Positions 10,251 to 21,764 of a stretch of DNA of 64,000 bases are shown one piece after another. This stretch comes from Pilaira anomala. Lineage: Eukaryota > Mucoromycota > Mucoromycetes > Mucorales > Mucoraceae. The notes under the pieces were generated by a model that saw nothing but the letters and a program-made list of their open reading frames with translations, was not told the DNA's origin and made no database searches. Numbering within the stretch: position 1 is the first letter of the stretch; every line of letters begins with the position of its first letter. The stretch lies in contig JAIXMQ010000043.1 in assembly GCA_025716855.1 (NCBI GenBank), positions 124,001-188,000 on the forward strand. The letters run 5' to 3'. The position numbers and the translations under genes are program-made.

Positions 10251-11814
10251 GGGCTTATGGAGTAAAAATGCTTGAACACACACACACACCCATCATTTTT
10301 GTTGCCTCCGCTTCAAACCCCGCATAGGTTCTACAAAGCTGTTCTCTCTCTCTCTCTCTCTCTTCTCTCTCCGTCTCTGAGCCACGCATAATATTTTTTT
10401 TTTTTTCAGATCGCTCTAGCCGTGCGCTCACCATCGATTTATTATGACGAGTCATGAATTTGAGCCAAAGCAGTAGTAGTATTTACCAAAGATACTTTTT
10501 TATCGAAGTAGTGACCGAACGCGTCCAAGAAACAAAAAACAAAAAAAAAAACAAAGTGGACACTCGTAAAAAGAACACGATATAGTTGCAACTTCTCAGA
10601 AAGTTAGCAAAACAAGCCATTCCAAAGTACCACCATGAGGATTGGAGTACAATCAACTTCATAGGAACTTGTCTCAACTATCTACACGTTTACAGAAGCT
10701 ACGCGAGTACAAGCAAACTTTTTGAATAATGTACAATACAGTATACTATATATATATATATTTATAAAAGTACTACATAAAGGCGAAGAATTCTTTTCGT
10801 GAGCGCCATAAAAGACATATGGTATTTGTGAGGGGGTGGGGCAAAAGAAGCGCTTAGCTCCTGACGCGTTTGATCCACACACACACTTTTTATTGAACTA
10901 AAAAAAACTTATCATCGGTGCCGACCGTTCACTAGCAGCAACCTATAACTTCTTCTCAATAGAGAAAAAAGGATCTTGTTTTATATAGCATTCGGCTATA
11001 TAAGCGTATCATCACCCAAGAGTTTGTTTTTTTTTTATTTTTTATAAATTAATGGTTCTCTCCGGATGGAACCAATCTACTCCTTTTTTTTTTGCCAATT
11101 AAGAGAGAATCAACAAATTTAAGACATTTATCACGGCAAAAAAGATACAATAGAAATCATTATAACATGAGTTTTTTTTTTTTTTTTTACACTTTTTAAT
11201 CAGATGAGTTTCCAAGTAAGGATTTGGTACTTATTTCGATTCTATAGATCATATATTAAATACATCAAGAAAGAAGCCGTTTTTTTTTTTTTTTTTTTTT
11301 TTAGTTGTATGGGGGGGTGTTAACTGGTTTTTTTTTTAACAAATATAAATGAATTTCTAAAAATTAAAATAAGCGGGTATAGTCCCGAATCAATATGAAT
11401 AACTTATGATAACTAATTGCAACAGGCAAAAAAAAAAAAAAGATAACAATTTAGAAAGGATATTTTTAACTCTATATACCCAACTGGTTTTTTCGAACTT
11501 TTATTTTATTTCCAAAAATTATTTGTAGTATATAATATATTTTTTTAAAAAAAAAAAAAAAACTATTAGCTTGATTTGATATCCTTCTTTTACAATCTTT
11601 CATAAAAAAAAAAGCAAGCTATTGATGATACTTCAATAAAATTGTATATAGAGTGATTTATGTGAAAATGAGACATTGTTGACTCTCGGTGGTGTGGGGT
11701 CATGTGAAGAAATTTATGCCATTTTTTTTTTTTTTTTTAGAACAAAAACTGCCAAAAATCTGAACTCGAGACAAGCAATAGTTTTTTTTTTTAAAAAAAA
11801 AAGAAAACACATGA
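10251..11814. other. Intergenic, simple-sequence rich
   Basis: Contains CA and CT tracts (10268-10290, 10342-10365), many A/T runs and no supported gene. Short ORFs on the minus strand (10255-10882) have no coding signature or conserved motif that I recognise. Confidence 0.45.
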
Positions 11815-12209
11815 CTGTGTACAATATCAAGCAAAAAATAGAATCAAAATAATAAGAAAATTCTATTTTGTTGTCTTGAATCAAAAAAAAACAACAAAAC
11901 AATAAAAAGTAAAAAAAGGTTTCTTTGTTATGTTATAAATAACACACATAATTATTTGGTTTCCTATTACAGTTTTTCACCGAATATATATATATATCTC
12001 ATTTTCATTCACACGGACAGCTTAATATAAGTCTGTGTTGTAATGATTCATAATTAAAGATATAGTAAAAAAACATACACACACGCACACACACAGAGAG
12101 AGAAAAAGTTAGATTTTTAATTTAAAAAAAAAATACTTGCATCAATTAATTATTATTAGAAGTATAGTAATTTAATTTATTTTTCTTTTTCATGTGTATA
12201 TATATACAC

Positions 12210-12243
<34 letters not shown>

Positions 12244-12302
12244 GCACAAATGTCACTTTCACTCTTTTAACAACTAAAAAGATCTTGTGATTTTTCCTCC
12301 TA

Positions 12303-12340
<38 letters not shown>

Positions 12341-13030
12341 TAAATAAAAAGTAACTGCATCCTTTTTTTTTTATAAAAAAAAAAAAAAAGAAATTCAAAA
12401 CCTTCAAGTTAAGAACCAAGTTGAAACACCAGCAGCCAACAAAAGGATACCTTGACCCACTTGATATGAAGTTGCCATAGAAGTAGATGTAGTATGTGTT
12501 GTAGATGAGTGACTAGGAGGCATGATTGCTTTACTAGAAACAGCAGCGGCAGGAGCAACCGAATTACTCACAGGTACTTGTGTCGCAGCAGCAACTACAG
12601 CAGAAGCAGCAGCAGAAGCAGCAGCAGAGGTTGACATGGCTACACTGCTCGATGTTCTAAAAAAAAAAAAAATTATGAGTGTTAAATCGATTAAAAATAT
12701 TAATTATATACACCTACGTGTTATAAGTTTTAGCAATTGAACAAAATGTATCTTTTGAACCTTGAACAAATGGTCTACCCATATCTTGAGGACAGTTATC
12801 AAAACATGATAACTTTGTTGTATGCCACTATATAGAAAAGAATATTAGTATACATTATTCTCTGATGATGAACTTTTTTTTTTTTATATATATATTATAT
12901 ATACCTTACAAAGACAAGCATAATCTATTAATAAAAAAGGAAAAAAAAAAATTAGGGTGATACAGGGAAGAGAATGAGTCTTTTTGCTAATTATATACCT
13001 TGATCGGTACATGTTTTAAGATAAATATCT
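11815..13030. repeat. Segmental duplication, right (intact) copy
   Basis: Counterpart of 9190-10250, holding the intact GPI-protein gene and its 3' flank. See the left copy for the shared landmarks. Homopolymer and CA tracts have diverged most. Confidence 0.8.
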
Positions 13031-13222
13031 TGGTTTGAAAGACAAGTATTTAATCTAAAAAAAAAAGGGCAAATCATGATTTAATTCTCTCTTTTTTCGT
13101 TGTGTAACAACATTACATTGGAATATACAAACATACATTTCTTGAGCTCCACAAGTAGGTGATTGGGCCGAAACCAATTGACAAATAACAGCTACTGAGG
13201 CAAGACTATAAATGAACTTCAT
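12404..13222 (-). CDS. CFEM-like GPI-anchored Ser/Ala-rich cell-surface protein
   Basis: Five exons (13222-13137, 13054-12999, 12924-12905, 12827-12718, 12656-12404) encode 174 residues. Residues 1-19 are a signal peptide ending VSA-Q. Eight cysteines follow: C-x8-C-x9-C-x6-C-x-C-x8-C-x3-C-x16-C. The CTDQDYACLC block fits the C-x-x-x-D-x-x-C-x-C core of CFEM domains. Then comes a Ser/Thr/Ala linker and a hydrophobic C-terminus (GILLLAAGVSTWFLT) with no charged tail, a GPI-anchor signal. CFEM proteins act at the fungal surface in adhesion or heme uptake; no substrate can be inferred here. The cysteine spacing departs slightly from the strict CFEM pattern. A dead tandem copy lies downstream at 9740-10245. 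Confidence 0.85.
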
Positions 13223-13627
13223 GACAAAAAGGTTAATAGAGAAGAAGCAAAAGAAGAAGAAAAAAAAAATAAGGAAGGAAAAAGATAAACAAGAAAAATA
13301 AAAAAAGAGGTTAGATGTATATTCTTATTCTTATATTCATTTATATATATAAAAAAAAAAAAATATTAAAGGAGAGTTGTATTATAGATTCTTTTTTTTT
13401 AAGGGTTTCGACTCCTATTATTCAAAAAAAAAAAAAAAAAAAAAAAGTAAACAAATATTTTATTTCTTCATGTAGACGGATTTAACTGTAATAGAACACT
13501 TGATCCTCCTGTTAGAAATAGAATTTCTTTATATAATGTTCACAAGTAAGTTTAACGCATGCAGGAGCTTTTGTGTTTTTTTTTTTTTTTTTTTTTTTTT
13601 GCTCTCTCTCTTTCTTTCTTTCTTTCT

Positions 13628-14744
13628 TTAGAGACGACTACGACTACTGCTATTACTTTTTGCCAACAGCTTGGCAGCTTTCTTTCGTTTAGACTCTTCC
13701 ACAAATCGATGCATACTCTCTATAGACGCCTTCGATCGAGCACAGACCGTCAACTGAGCCATCTCTTCCTGATTTACTTTCAAAAGCAACTCTCGATCCA
13801 CATCACGCACTAATTTCTTGGTAATCCGAATTGCCTCACTTGAGAACTTTGTTGCTGCTTCTTCTGCAATTCTTAATACATCTCTGTGAAAATGATCCAC
13901 TGGTATCGTTCGACTGATCAATCCTGCTGCCTCAAGTTCCTTGGCTGAAAAGGTACGACCCATCAATAACATCTCGTTCGCTTTTGAGGTTCCCATGATC
14001 TTGGGAAACAAGTAACTCGAACATCCTTCAGCACAGAAGGCTAATTTCATAAAGGGTGTGCTGAATGTCGCTTCAGGTACAGCATAAATAACATCGCATA
14101 ATGCAAGTGAGGTAACACCAAATCCAATGGCTGGCCCTAATAATCATTTCGATTATGTAAGCGCACACATATCACACTTTTTTTTTTTTCTCGTTTCATT
14201 AGTAAGTTTATTCTTTTTTTACCATTGACACCAGCAATCAATAATTTTGGAAAATTGATTAATTCATCTACAAGCGTTCTGTTTATAATAAACATTTTTT
14301 TTAGTAAAAAAAAAAAAAAAAAAAAGTTAAAATTGATTCTTCTTTTTTTTTTACACTGTCACTTGTCGTCTCTTTTTTGTAAATTCGATTCCTTCAGGAC
14401 TTAAGTCAGGTGTTTCTAATTCTTGACCTGAAGTATAATATTTTCCACGACCTGTAAGTACGACTACCTTGACTGCATCACAGCGAGCAGCCCATTGAAT
14501 TGCTGCAAGCCAATCCTTTATTTATATAAAAATGTGTTATTTACAAATAAAAACTTTTTTTTTTCTTCGGTATGATATATGTATACATATTCTATATATA
14601 CACACATTTCTCTTTTTTTCTTACTCTGTATGCTAAAGCAGACATTGCATTATATCTTTTAGGTCGATTAAAAGCAAGTTCAACTACACCTGTTGCAGTT
14701 AAAGTGATTTCAAGTGTTTCAAGTAAAGGAATCGAACTCGCCAT
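13628..14744 (-). CDS. Peroxisomal Delta3-Delta2-enoyl-CoA isomerase (ECI2-like)
   Basis: Four exons (14744-14625, 14515-14355, 14278-14223, 14136-13628) encode 281 residues of the crotonase fold. The oxyanion-hole half-sites are NRPKRYNAM (residues 26-34) and GRGKYYTSGQ. AGVNGPAIGFGVTSLALCD forms the core helix. The segment AFCAEGCSSYLFPKIMG matches the PEGCSS block with the catalytic Glu of ECI2/Eci1 isomerases. The chain ends in Ser-Arg-Leu, a PTS1 peroxisome-import signal. The enzyme moves cis-3 or trans-3 double bonds to trans-2 so that unsaturated fatty acids can enter beta-oxidation. The first methionine gives the usual start of the family. Nothing unusual is seen in the active site. 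Confidence 0.92.
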
Positions 14745-14904
14745 GGTTGTTTTTATTAGGGGAAAAAGAAGAGAAATAGCCAAAAAAAAAAAAAAAAAAG
14801 AAGGGATGATGATGTTGATAAAATGCATTTATAAATGTTATTTAAAAAAAAAAAAAAAAAGTGTGAGAAGTATTGTGACTATGAAATCAAATTTCGCTGA
14901 CTAC

Positions 14905-16266
14905 TCATGAATGTCTTTTTTTACTTAAACTAAGTTTGTTTCGATTTGTTTTCTTGGATAGTTGTAGACTATGAAAGACTGGTTTCTTATATGGTACATT
15001 CAGATCATCCTCTTCATCATCTGATAATAGAATGATAGATTTGTTTAAATAACTCGTTTCTTCTAGTGGCTTTCGTTGTTCTGTTGGAAAATATTTGCTA
15101 GTTTCCGGTTGTGATGATGAAGAAGAAGAAGAAGAAGGATGCTTTACAATAAGTGGCTTCTTTCGTTTTTTAGTGTCAGCAGCATGATCTATATCCGAAC
15201 TCGATCTTTTGACTGATAATTTATGACTCTCGATGATCGGCTCTGCTGCTGCTGCTGCTGCTACTACTACTACTTCTTGACTTGTTTGACATTTATCTAG
15301 TTGACTGAGATCGTGATTTACGCTAAGTTTAGGTGTATACCGAGATTGGTTTGTGTTGGCTACTATTGCTTTTGTCATTTTCTCGGCATGATCTTTCTTT
15401 TTTAATTTGATACAAGATTTTTTCATTTCATTTGGTTTTTGGGTGTCATGACTCGATTTTTTAATTTCACTGGTCTTTATCTCTTCGCTTGTTGTCTTTT
15501 TGACATCATCCTTTTGTTCGGTTTTATTGAGGTTTTCGGCTTCTATTGATTTTTCTATTTTATTTAAATTCTCCTTATTATTATTCTTATCCGTAAGTTC
15601 TTTCATTATTATCTTTTCAGGTACTAATAAATTTGAATCATCTGTTGAAGGTGATGAAGGATTGGATTTCTTTTTAGATAATGATAAAGACATTTTTGGT
15701 TTCTTTACTTGATCCTCCTCCTCTTCTTCTTCTTCTTCTTGTTGTTCCTCGATTTTCTCTTTATTTACTATTGAATCTAAATTATCTTCCTCATCCTACA
15801 AAAATTGTTAATTTTTGATATAATTCTTTTTTTAAAAAAAATAAAAAATCACATACATTATATACAGCATCCTCTGATGCATATTTTGTAGTAAACTCTT
15901 GCGCATTTTTAAAAAAAGTAGGATAATCCAATTGATACTCTTTTGCAATGGTAGCATCTAAAGGATCATCTGGGTTGGGTGCAGCCAACAATTGCCTTAA
16001 ACTTGTCAAAGCTGTACTTAAATTAATTGCAGGCTTCCATTCTCCCTTTTCTCCCATCTTTAAGATATCAGCACAGATTCGACCACTGTCGTCAATGTTT
16101 GGATGGTAGATGGATGTGATGAATTTGATTTGAGGTGGTTGAAAAGGGTACCTATCTGGTATTTGTATAGATAATTTAAATAATCCGGTTTCGTAAGGTG
16201 AATCAGGTGGTCCTTTGATATCTATGTAAAAAAAAAAAAAAAAATTAAAACTTCTTTTGTCTGTAT

Positions 16267-16307
<41 letters not shown>

Positions 16308-16509
16308 ACAAGCTTCTAAATCGGTAATGTTGTCATCTTTTGGGTAACATGTGATTCCAGGTGGAGGATCTCTATCCAAGTCCACTATATAACTTTTTAC
16401 ATAAGTAAGGTAACGTCTTTATTTATTTATTTTCGTAAGGAAAAATAGTTCTTCTTTATAACATACTAATTTCTTTTTGTATACGTTTCGTAGCAATTTC
16501 ATTCAACAT
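14905..16509 (-). CDS. UBE2T-like ubiquitin-conjugating enzyme with long SIM-bearing tail
   Basis: Four exons (16509-16467, 16384-16310, 16221-15857, 15795-14905) encode 457 residues. Residues 1-160 are an E2 fold with DPPPGITCYPKDD, YPFQPPQIKF, the HPN motif and catalytic Cys89 in GRICADIL. EPNPDDPL-type sequence (APNPDDPLDA) follows. This pattern is closest to UBE2T (FANCT), the E2 that monoubiquitinates FANCD2/FANCI in crosslink repair. The remaining roughly 290 residues are low-complexity, Lys/Ser/Glu-rich and far longer than the tail of human UBE2T. Near the end is IILLSDDEEDD (415-425), a textbook SUMO-interacting motif, preceded by QPETSKYF (390-397), a degenerate PCNA-box-like sequence. 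Basic clusters (KKRKKP) suggest nuclear localisation. Family assignment is strong. The tail functions are inferred. Confidence 0.9.
15004..15036 (-). other. Encoded SUMO-interacting motif in the E2 tail
   Basis: Encodes I-I-L-L-S-D-D-E-E-D-D, a hydrophobic core followed by an acidic/Ser stretch, as in canonical SIMs. Confidence 0.7.
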
Positions 16510-16662
16510 GTTTATATTGTAAAAAAAAAAAAAAAGAGAGAGAGAGAAAAAAACGGTATTTAAAAAAAAAAAAAAAATACATATGTACGCGAGTAATGGT
16601 GTTTTATCGCGATTTATTATGTGTGCGTCTATTTATTTACAATAATTGTCCCCCCAAGATTA

Positions 16663-17877
16663 CTAAACTTTAACCCATTTCCAACCACCTTTCAAAACAC
16701 GAACCCAGCCAGCGAAAAGTGAACCTGCAACAATCGTACAACCAGACCAAATAGCAGCATTGAGATAACTAGGCGGCGTTGTCTGGTTAATGAGTTTTGT
16801 AGCAATAGGTGTACCAAACATATAACCAAAGATATTGGTTGTATATAACAATCCAACCGCAGGTGAGATATGTTCTAATCCAACCACTTGAGGTTGAACT
16901 GTAGGGAATAATGCAATGTATCCTCCACCAAAGAATCCATATAATACTGCAAATACCCAAAGTGTTGCTTCATTATGAACATTCGTCCAAATGACAAGAC
17001 AGGTCAATCCACATAAAAATGTACAGATAAATAAACTATTGAATCGTCCGAATTTATCTCCCATATAACCTGTACATACACGAGCTACTGCATTCACTGC
17101 AGACATAATGGCTGAAAGGTTAGTACCAACCCAAGGATCTAACTTGAGTGCATTTGCATGAGAAGGTAATAAAAAGTAAGGTGTCTATGATGGATATATG
17201 ATTAGGCTATACTATAACTACAAAGGAAAACCCCCCCCCCTCCGCTTACCATGTATCCGAATGTAGTGACTAAACCATGAAAAAATAAGACAGTAAACAT
17301 TGGATTTTTAAACAAGTACCAATTAATGATCTTTCTTCCGCCACCCGTTCTCTTGACATCACCAAATGGACGTACAAGGCAAGTAGCAACAGAAAGCAAG
17401 ACAAAGACAATGATACCATCAATTCTCAATGCCCAACGATACCCAATGGATCCAATAGCCGCCTGTGTAATATTGGCTATAACAAGACCACCTACACCGG
17501 ACCCAGCAAACGAGAGACCTACAGCTAATCCTCTTCTTTCTGAGAACCATTGTTGAGGAGCGCCAATACAAGGTAAACTGACAAAGGAAGCACCTAAACC
17601 AAACATGACACCTTGAGTTAAAAAGACATGCCAAACTTGTTGAGCAAAACTGGCTAAGATTAATGCGGCAGAACATAAAATGGTGCCGGTAGCCAACATG
17701 TATTTATAACCCATCTTTTCGATGACAAATTGATTGATTGGGCCCAAGATAAAGAAGAGTGCAACACAGATGGAACCGATCCATGAAAGTGTTGCCATTT
17801 CTCCAACAAATACGTTGGTCTTGTAATAATTTAAAAATACACCCCAACTGTAATTATAACCAAAACTATTTATGTAT

Positions 17878-17909
<32 letters not shown>

Positions 17910-17927
17910 GTCAAGTTATTATTTAAA

Positions 17928-17970
<43 letters not shown>

Positions 17971-18197
17971 ATACCTACATTGCAAACATACCCTGTATAT
18001 TTTAAAATGTCAATTTTTTTTTTTTAGGTTCAAGCTTTTTTATTTGTTTATTTCGTTACCATCGAAGAGCCAGTTACTACTAACCAACCTTTTCCTCCAT
18101 CCGGTGGAGTGATATATTCATTTTTTGTACTGGATTTTTCTATTTCTGTAACATCATCTCTAGGTATTGTTGTCAACTCCTTTTCGTTAGTTGACAT
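16663..18197 (-). CDS. MFS monocarboxylate transporter-like protein (MCT/MCH family)
   Basis: Four exons (18197-18060, 17992-17979, 17865-17250, 17184-16663) encode 429 residues. The segment PPDGGKGWLVV is the MCT-family signature at the start of TM1, and YSWGVFLNYY completes TM1. About twelve hydrophobic segments follow, with VNAVARVCTGYMGDKFGRFN as the loop motif of the second half. Fungal MCH proteins resemble animal SLC16 carriers, but several do not carry monocarboxylates, so the substrate is open. Exon 2 is a 14-nt microexon (GGTATGTTTGCAAT). It is needed to keep the frame between the signature and TM1, and has a consensus GTAGGT donor and CAG acceptor. A poly(C) run lies in the intron after 17250. 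Confidence 0.9.
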
Positions 18198-19726
18198 AAT
18201 TTTTAAACAATTATGTTAAAAAAAAAAAAAATTATATAAAAATGGAAACAAAGAGAAAAGATAAAATCTCTTTTTTTTTTTTTTTTTTTTTTTATTGTAC
18301 CAATGCCAAAGGGGCCAATAAAAAATACATTGAAAAGCTGATTTTTAAAAATCAAAAGGCGATCTTTATTACTTTTTTGATAAAAAAGGACGGTTTTTAT
18401 TCATCTTGTTCTAGGCTTTCTATGTAACAAACTGCTAATATAACATAATTAAAGAGGTGGGTATGTCTTTATTTTACGGTAATGCAATAAGTAGATATAT
18501 ATATATATATCTTTTTAATTGGCAAATTAATAATTGAAAAGTGGGAAGTGAGAAAGAACTACAGATTGCGCTTATTTTGCCGGAATTAGCATTCACCCAC
18601 CATTCATCAACGTTGGAAAATAAAAGTGGGGAAAATTAAACCTCGATTTCCTAATGCGAAATATTCCATTTTCCTCCAAATAATCACCTATATATATATA
18701 TATATATAAATAAACCAGTCCTTTTGAAACTACCATTGCAATACTCTAGCAAAGTCCCTAAGCTAAGTTACTTTTTTATTGACCTTTATGAGTCTTTTTC
18801 GATAAAGAATAAGTTTTTTTTTTTTGTTATAGCGGAAAGGATTTTTGGGCCAATCAAATCGTCTAAAAAAGGAGGAAAAAGTATATTTTTAGCCCTTTTA
18901 AAAAATGGTGGGAACAAGCGTCACCGAGGGGAGTACCCCCACCTCCCCCCTCCCTTTTTTTTTTCTTCTTCTTCTTATTTGCACTACTTTCCGGAGACAC
19001 CACAGCCAAAGACTTGGATAGCGATTGAAGCTTTACAATGTTTACGATAAAGAATACCCTGGCTACACTTTTATCTATGTCCTTGAGATATTAAAATCAG
19101 ACTTGGTTCAGTTCAAAGCCGCCGGGCAAAAGTTCACTGAAAAAGTACATCGATTCCTATTCTAGAACAGATCATAGTTAGATAATCTGGAAACGTCTTG
19201 AGTCTGTTCTTTGACCTTTTGTTTTTTTTTACTTTCAGAAGCTTGGCAATTTAAATTGTCATTAAGCAAAGCACTTCTAAAAGATACAGTGAATCAAAAT
19301 CAAAAAAGTTTTCTGGCAAAATTTTGTGAACCCAGTCCAACCAAATTGTATTTTCCGCATTTTTAGAGCAGAAAAGCGTTTGCGTAAATTCACATTACTC
19401 TACACCCTCCGCCAACCAACATTGTTTGTTATTCCCTATCCAATCGTTATTATAGCATTCTAGGGCTCATTCTCTCTTTTCTTTTCTTTTTTACATATAG
19501 AGTGATGTTTTTTTTTAAAAACTGAAGGACAGAAACAGTATCAATGCATGTCACCAAATCACAAGTCTGATCACTTACATCGTCCAAAATTTACGTAAAA
19601 AGTCCAATTGGAAGTATTTGAGAGACCTGATTCTCCTAATATAATAGGCAAACTTCATCAAATGATTTAGAGTCGAATCATCTCATCAAACTTTTGAAAC
19701 AATTCATATCCAACTTCTAATAGTTA
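18198..19726. other. Gene-poor region
   Basis: No supported gene. A TATATAAATAA box-like sequence near 18700 precedes an ORF (18724-19050) with no recognisable domain, whose Phe/Ser/Pro-rich composition follows from poly-T and C tracts. I treat it as non-coding. Confidence 0.4.
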
Positions 19727-20017
19727 TTCTCACTAACTTCACACCATCATTTCCTAACTTCACAATTAATTATCTGACTTCACCTGACTTTACACCATCA
19801 TTCTCTAAGTGCTTAATTTTTTCTCTAACTTCACATTTATTTTCTCTAAGAGCACATTTGCTTTCTCTAAGAACACATTTGCTTTCTCTAAGAACACATT
19901 TACTTTCTGTAAGAGCACATTTATTTTGTCTAACTGTATATCTTTTTCTCTAACTTCACACCAGTTTTTCTAATTTCACATTTTTTTTTCTCTTAACTTC
20001 ACAATTGATTTTCTAGA
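19727..20017. repeat. Degenerate tandem repeat, unit about 22 bp
   Basis: Roughly a dozen imperfect copies of a unit like TTTCTCTAAGAACACATTTG. Variants carry CTAACTTCACA in place of CTAAGAACACA. The most regular part is 19840-19930. Confidence 0.75.
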
Positions 20018-20547
20018 CCACTTTTTAACCATTTTATTCACCTGAGCCTTTCTCAAATTTACTTACAAATATAGTATATTAATTAAGTAGTAAAAGTAAA
20101 GTTTTTGCTGAAAGTCTTAAAAAGATAAAGAGCATGTATTTATATTAAAATAAAGGAGGGAAAAGAGTCTGGGGTCTTTGAAAGTCTTTGGATCAGAAGA
20201 TTCCTTTCCTTCTCCCAATTTCCCTCTCTGCCTATATAATGTTTTGACTCGTTTGAGAGCACTTTATTTTCACCTGTCCATTTGAAAATTCCAGTATGGC
20301 AATTTTTTTTTTTTTTTTTTTTTGGCATAAATATTTACGTTGATTCTTCCATCCAACTGGTCTTTCCGAGTGTTCTTCATCATTCCTTTTTTTTTTACTC
20401 ACTTTCCAATTTCTCTTGTGATTTCGGTTTTAAACTACTTGAAGCTATATTACTGCTATACTTGAATCCATCTGGATTTTACACTGAGGAGCGCTGTCTT
20501 CAATAATAATCTTTTTACTGTCTACTCGGTTATCTCCTTTAGTTTCC

Positions 20548-20578
<31 letters not shown>

Positions 20579-21572
20579 AAGTCCAGACACGAATCTTTTC
20601 TGTCTGACGGTATTCCTCATGTTCCTCTTCCTTTTATAACAGCATATTGAGCCTTTATTCAACATCTTTCTGTACATGTTGACTATTCATTTTCAGCATT
20701 CTAATTTTCACAATCGAAAAAAAAAACAGTTATCATCATTTAAAATTAAAATGAAAACACGAATAGTCTTTTGTTGTGAAGACCATACGCCATTATAAAC
20801 AAAAGAATGATGCTTATGATATAATAAATATATCTAGGTAGAAAAAAATACTGACTAATGCCATTCAAAAATCATTATATAAAATACATTGTTTAAACAA
20901 TTAGAAGATTATTACAAATTTTATAAATCATACCAGTGATAGTTATATAATTGCTTTTGATTTGAGTCAAATTAATAAAATAATTGGAATAAATGTAATA
21001 TTTTTTTTTTCTCTTCTTTTTAGTTAACTAGAATAAAAGGAATTGTTATAAAAACTGTCTATCGCAATTACTTTCATTAATACCATCGTATTAAAAAAAA
21101 AAAACTTATATAGGTAAAGATGCATTAATCAAAATACAAATATTTGAAAGTAACAACAATTAACTGGAGAGAAGCGTTAAATATAAGAGCTTGGATATCT
21201 TTATATTTTATTCCAATGGCAAAACGTTTTGTAGTTATTTCTAAGTTAATTGAATAGAATTGAGATATAGAAACTTTATAAAGTTTTTTACGTTTACATC
21301 ATATATACAGTGCGTAAATAGAATACAAATAATAAAAACCAAATTATCGAAACCAAATAAAAAATAAAAAAAAAGCTGTTTCTTGTTTTAAAGTACTTTT
21401 TATGAAACAGTATTTTATTTTAATTGTTTTAGATTGTAATAAGTTTGATATGTATTATTACAAAGCAACAAATATATAGTAGCTACAGATTAATGTGATA
21501 TTTATGTAAATACGTGTTTTAAAAATTAAATAAAAAATGGTTTTTGAGGGAGAAATTTTTATTTAAAGATTT
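20018..21572. other. No gene seen
   Basis: AT-rich, with a 31-base A tract near 20545. Nothing supports a coding region. CAGTGCGT at 21308, in TATACAGTGCGTAAATAG, resembles the start of the Tc1-like relic at 58896, which is a possible terminal-repeat remnant. Confidence 0.35.
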
Positions 21573-21592
21573 ACTCGCCAAATTTGGCGAGT
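21573..21592. repeat. Perfect 20-bp palindrome
   Basis: ACTCGCCAAATTTGGCGAGT is identical to its reverse complement. It lies 93 bp before the TTAAGTG array, and the AACACTT directly after it is the complement of the array's AAGTGTT, so the two may belong to one element. Confidence 0.9.
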
Positions 21593-21684
21593 TAACACTT
21601 TCTATATTTGTCGAATTTACTCCTTCGTGGTACAAGATTACTAAACATGGTAATTTTCTACAGCCTGAACTCCCACCAAATTTA

Positions 21685-21764
21685 TTAAGTGTTAAGTGTT
21701 AAGTGTTAAGTGTTAAGTGTTAAGTGTTAAGTGTTAAGTGTTTAAGTGTTTAAGTGTTTAAGTG
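21685..21764. repeat. TTAAGTG heptamer array switching to an octamer
   Basis: Eight head-to-tail copies of TTAAGTG (21685-21740) are followed by three copies of TTTAAGTG (21741-21764). It is not a known telomere repeat of this lineage. Confidence 0.95.

Noticed and set aside
10255..10882. Three consecutive minus-strand ORFs of about 65 codons
   Set aside because: Frames overlap simple repeats, no splice joins them into a sensible protein, and no domain is recognised.
18724..19050. 108-codon ORF downstream of a TATA-like box
   Set aside because: Composition is set by T and C tracts, with no conserved block and no intron structure like that of neighbouring genes.
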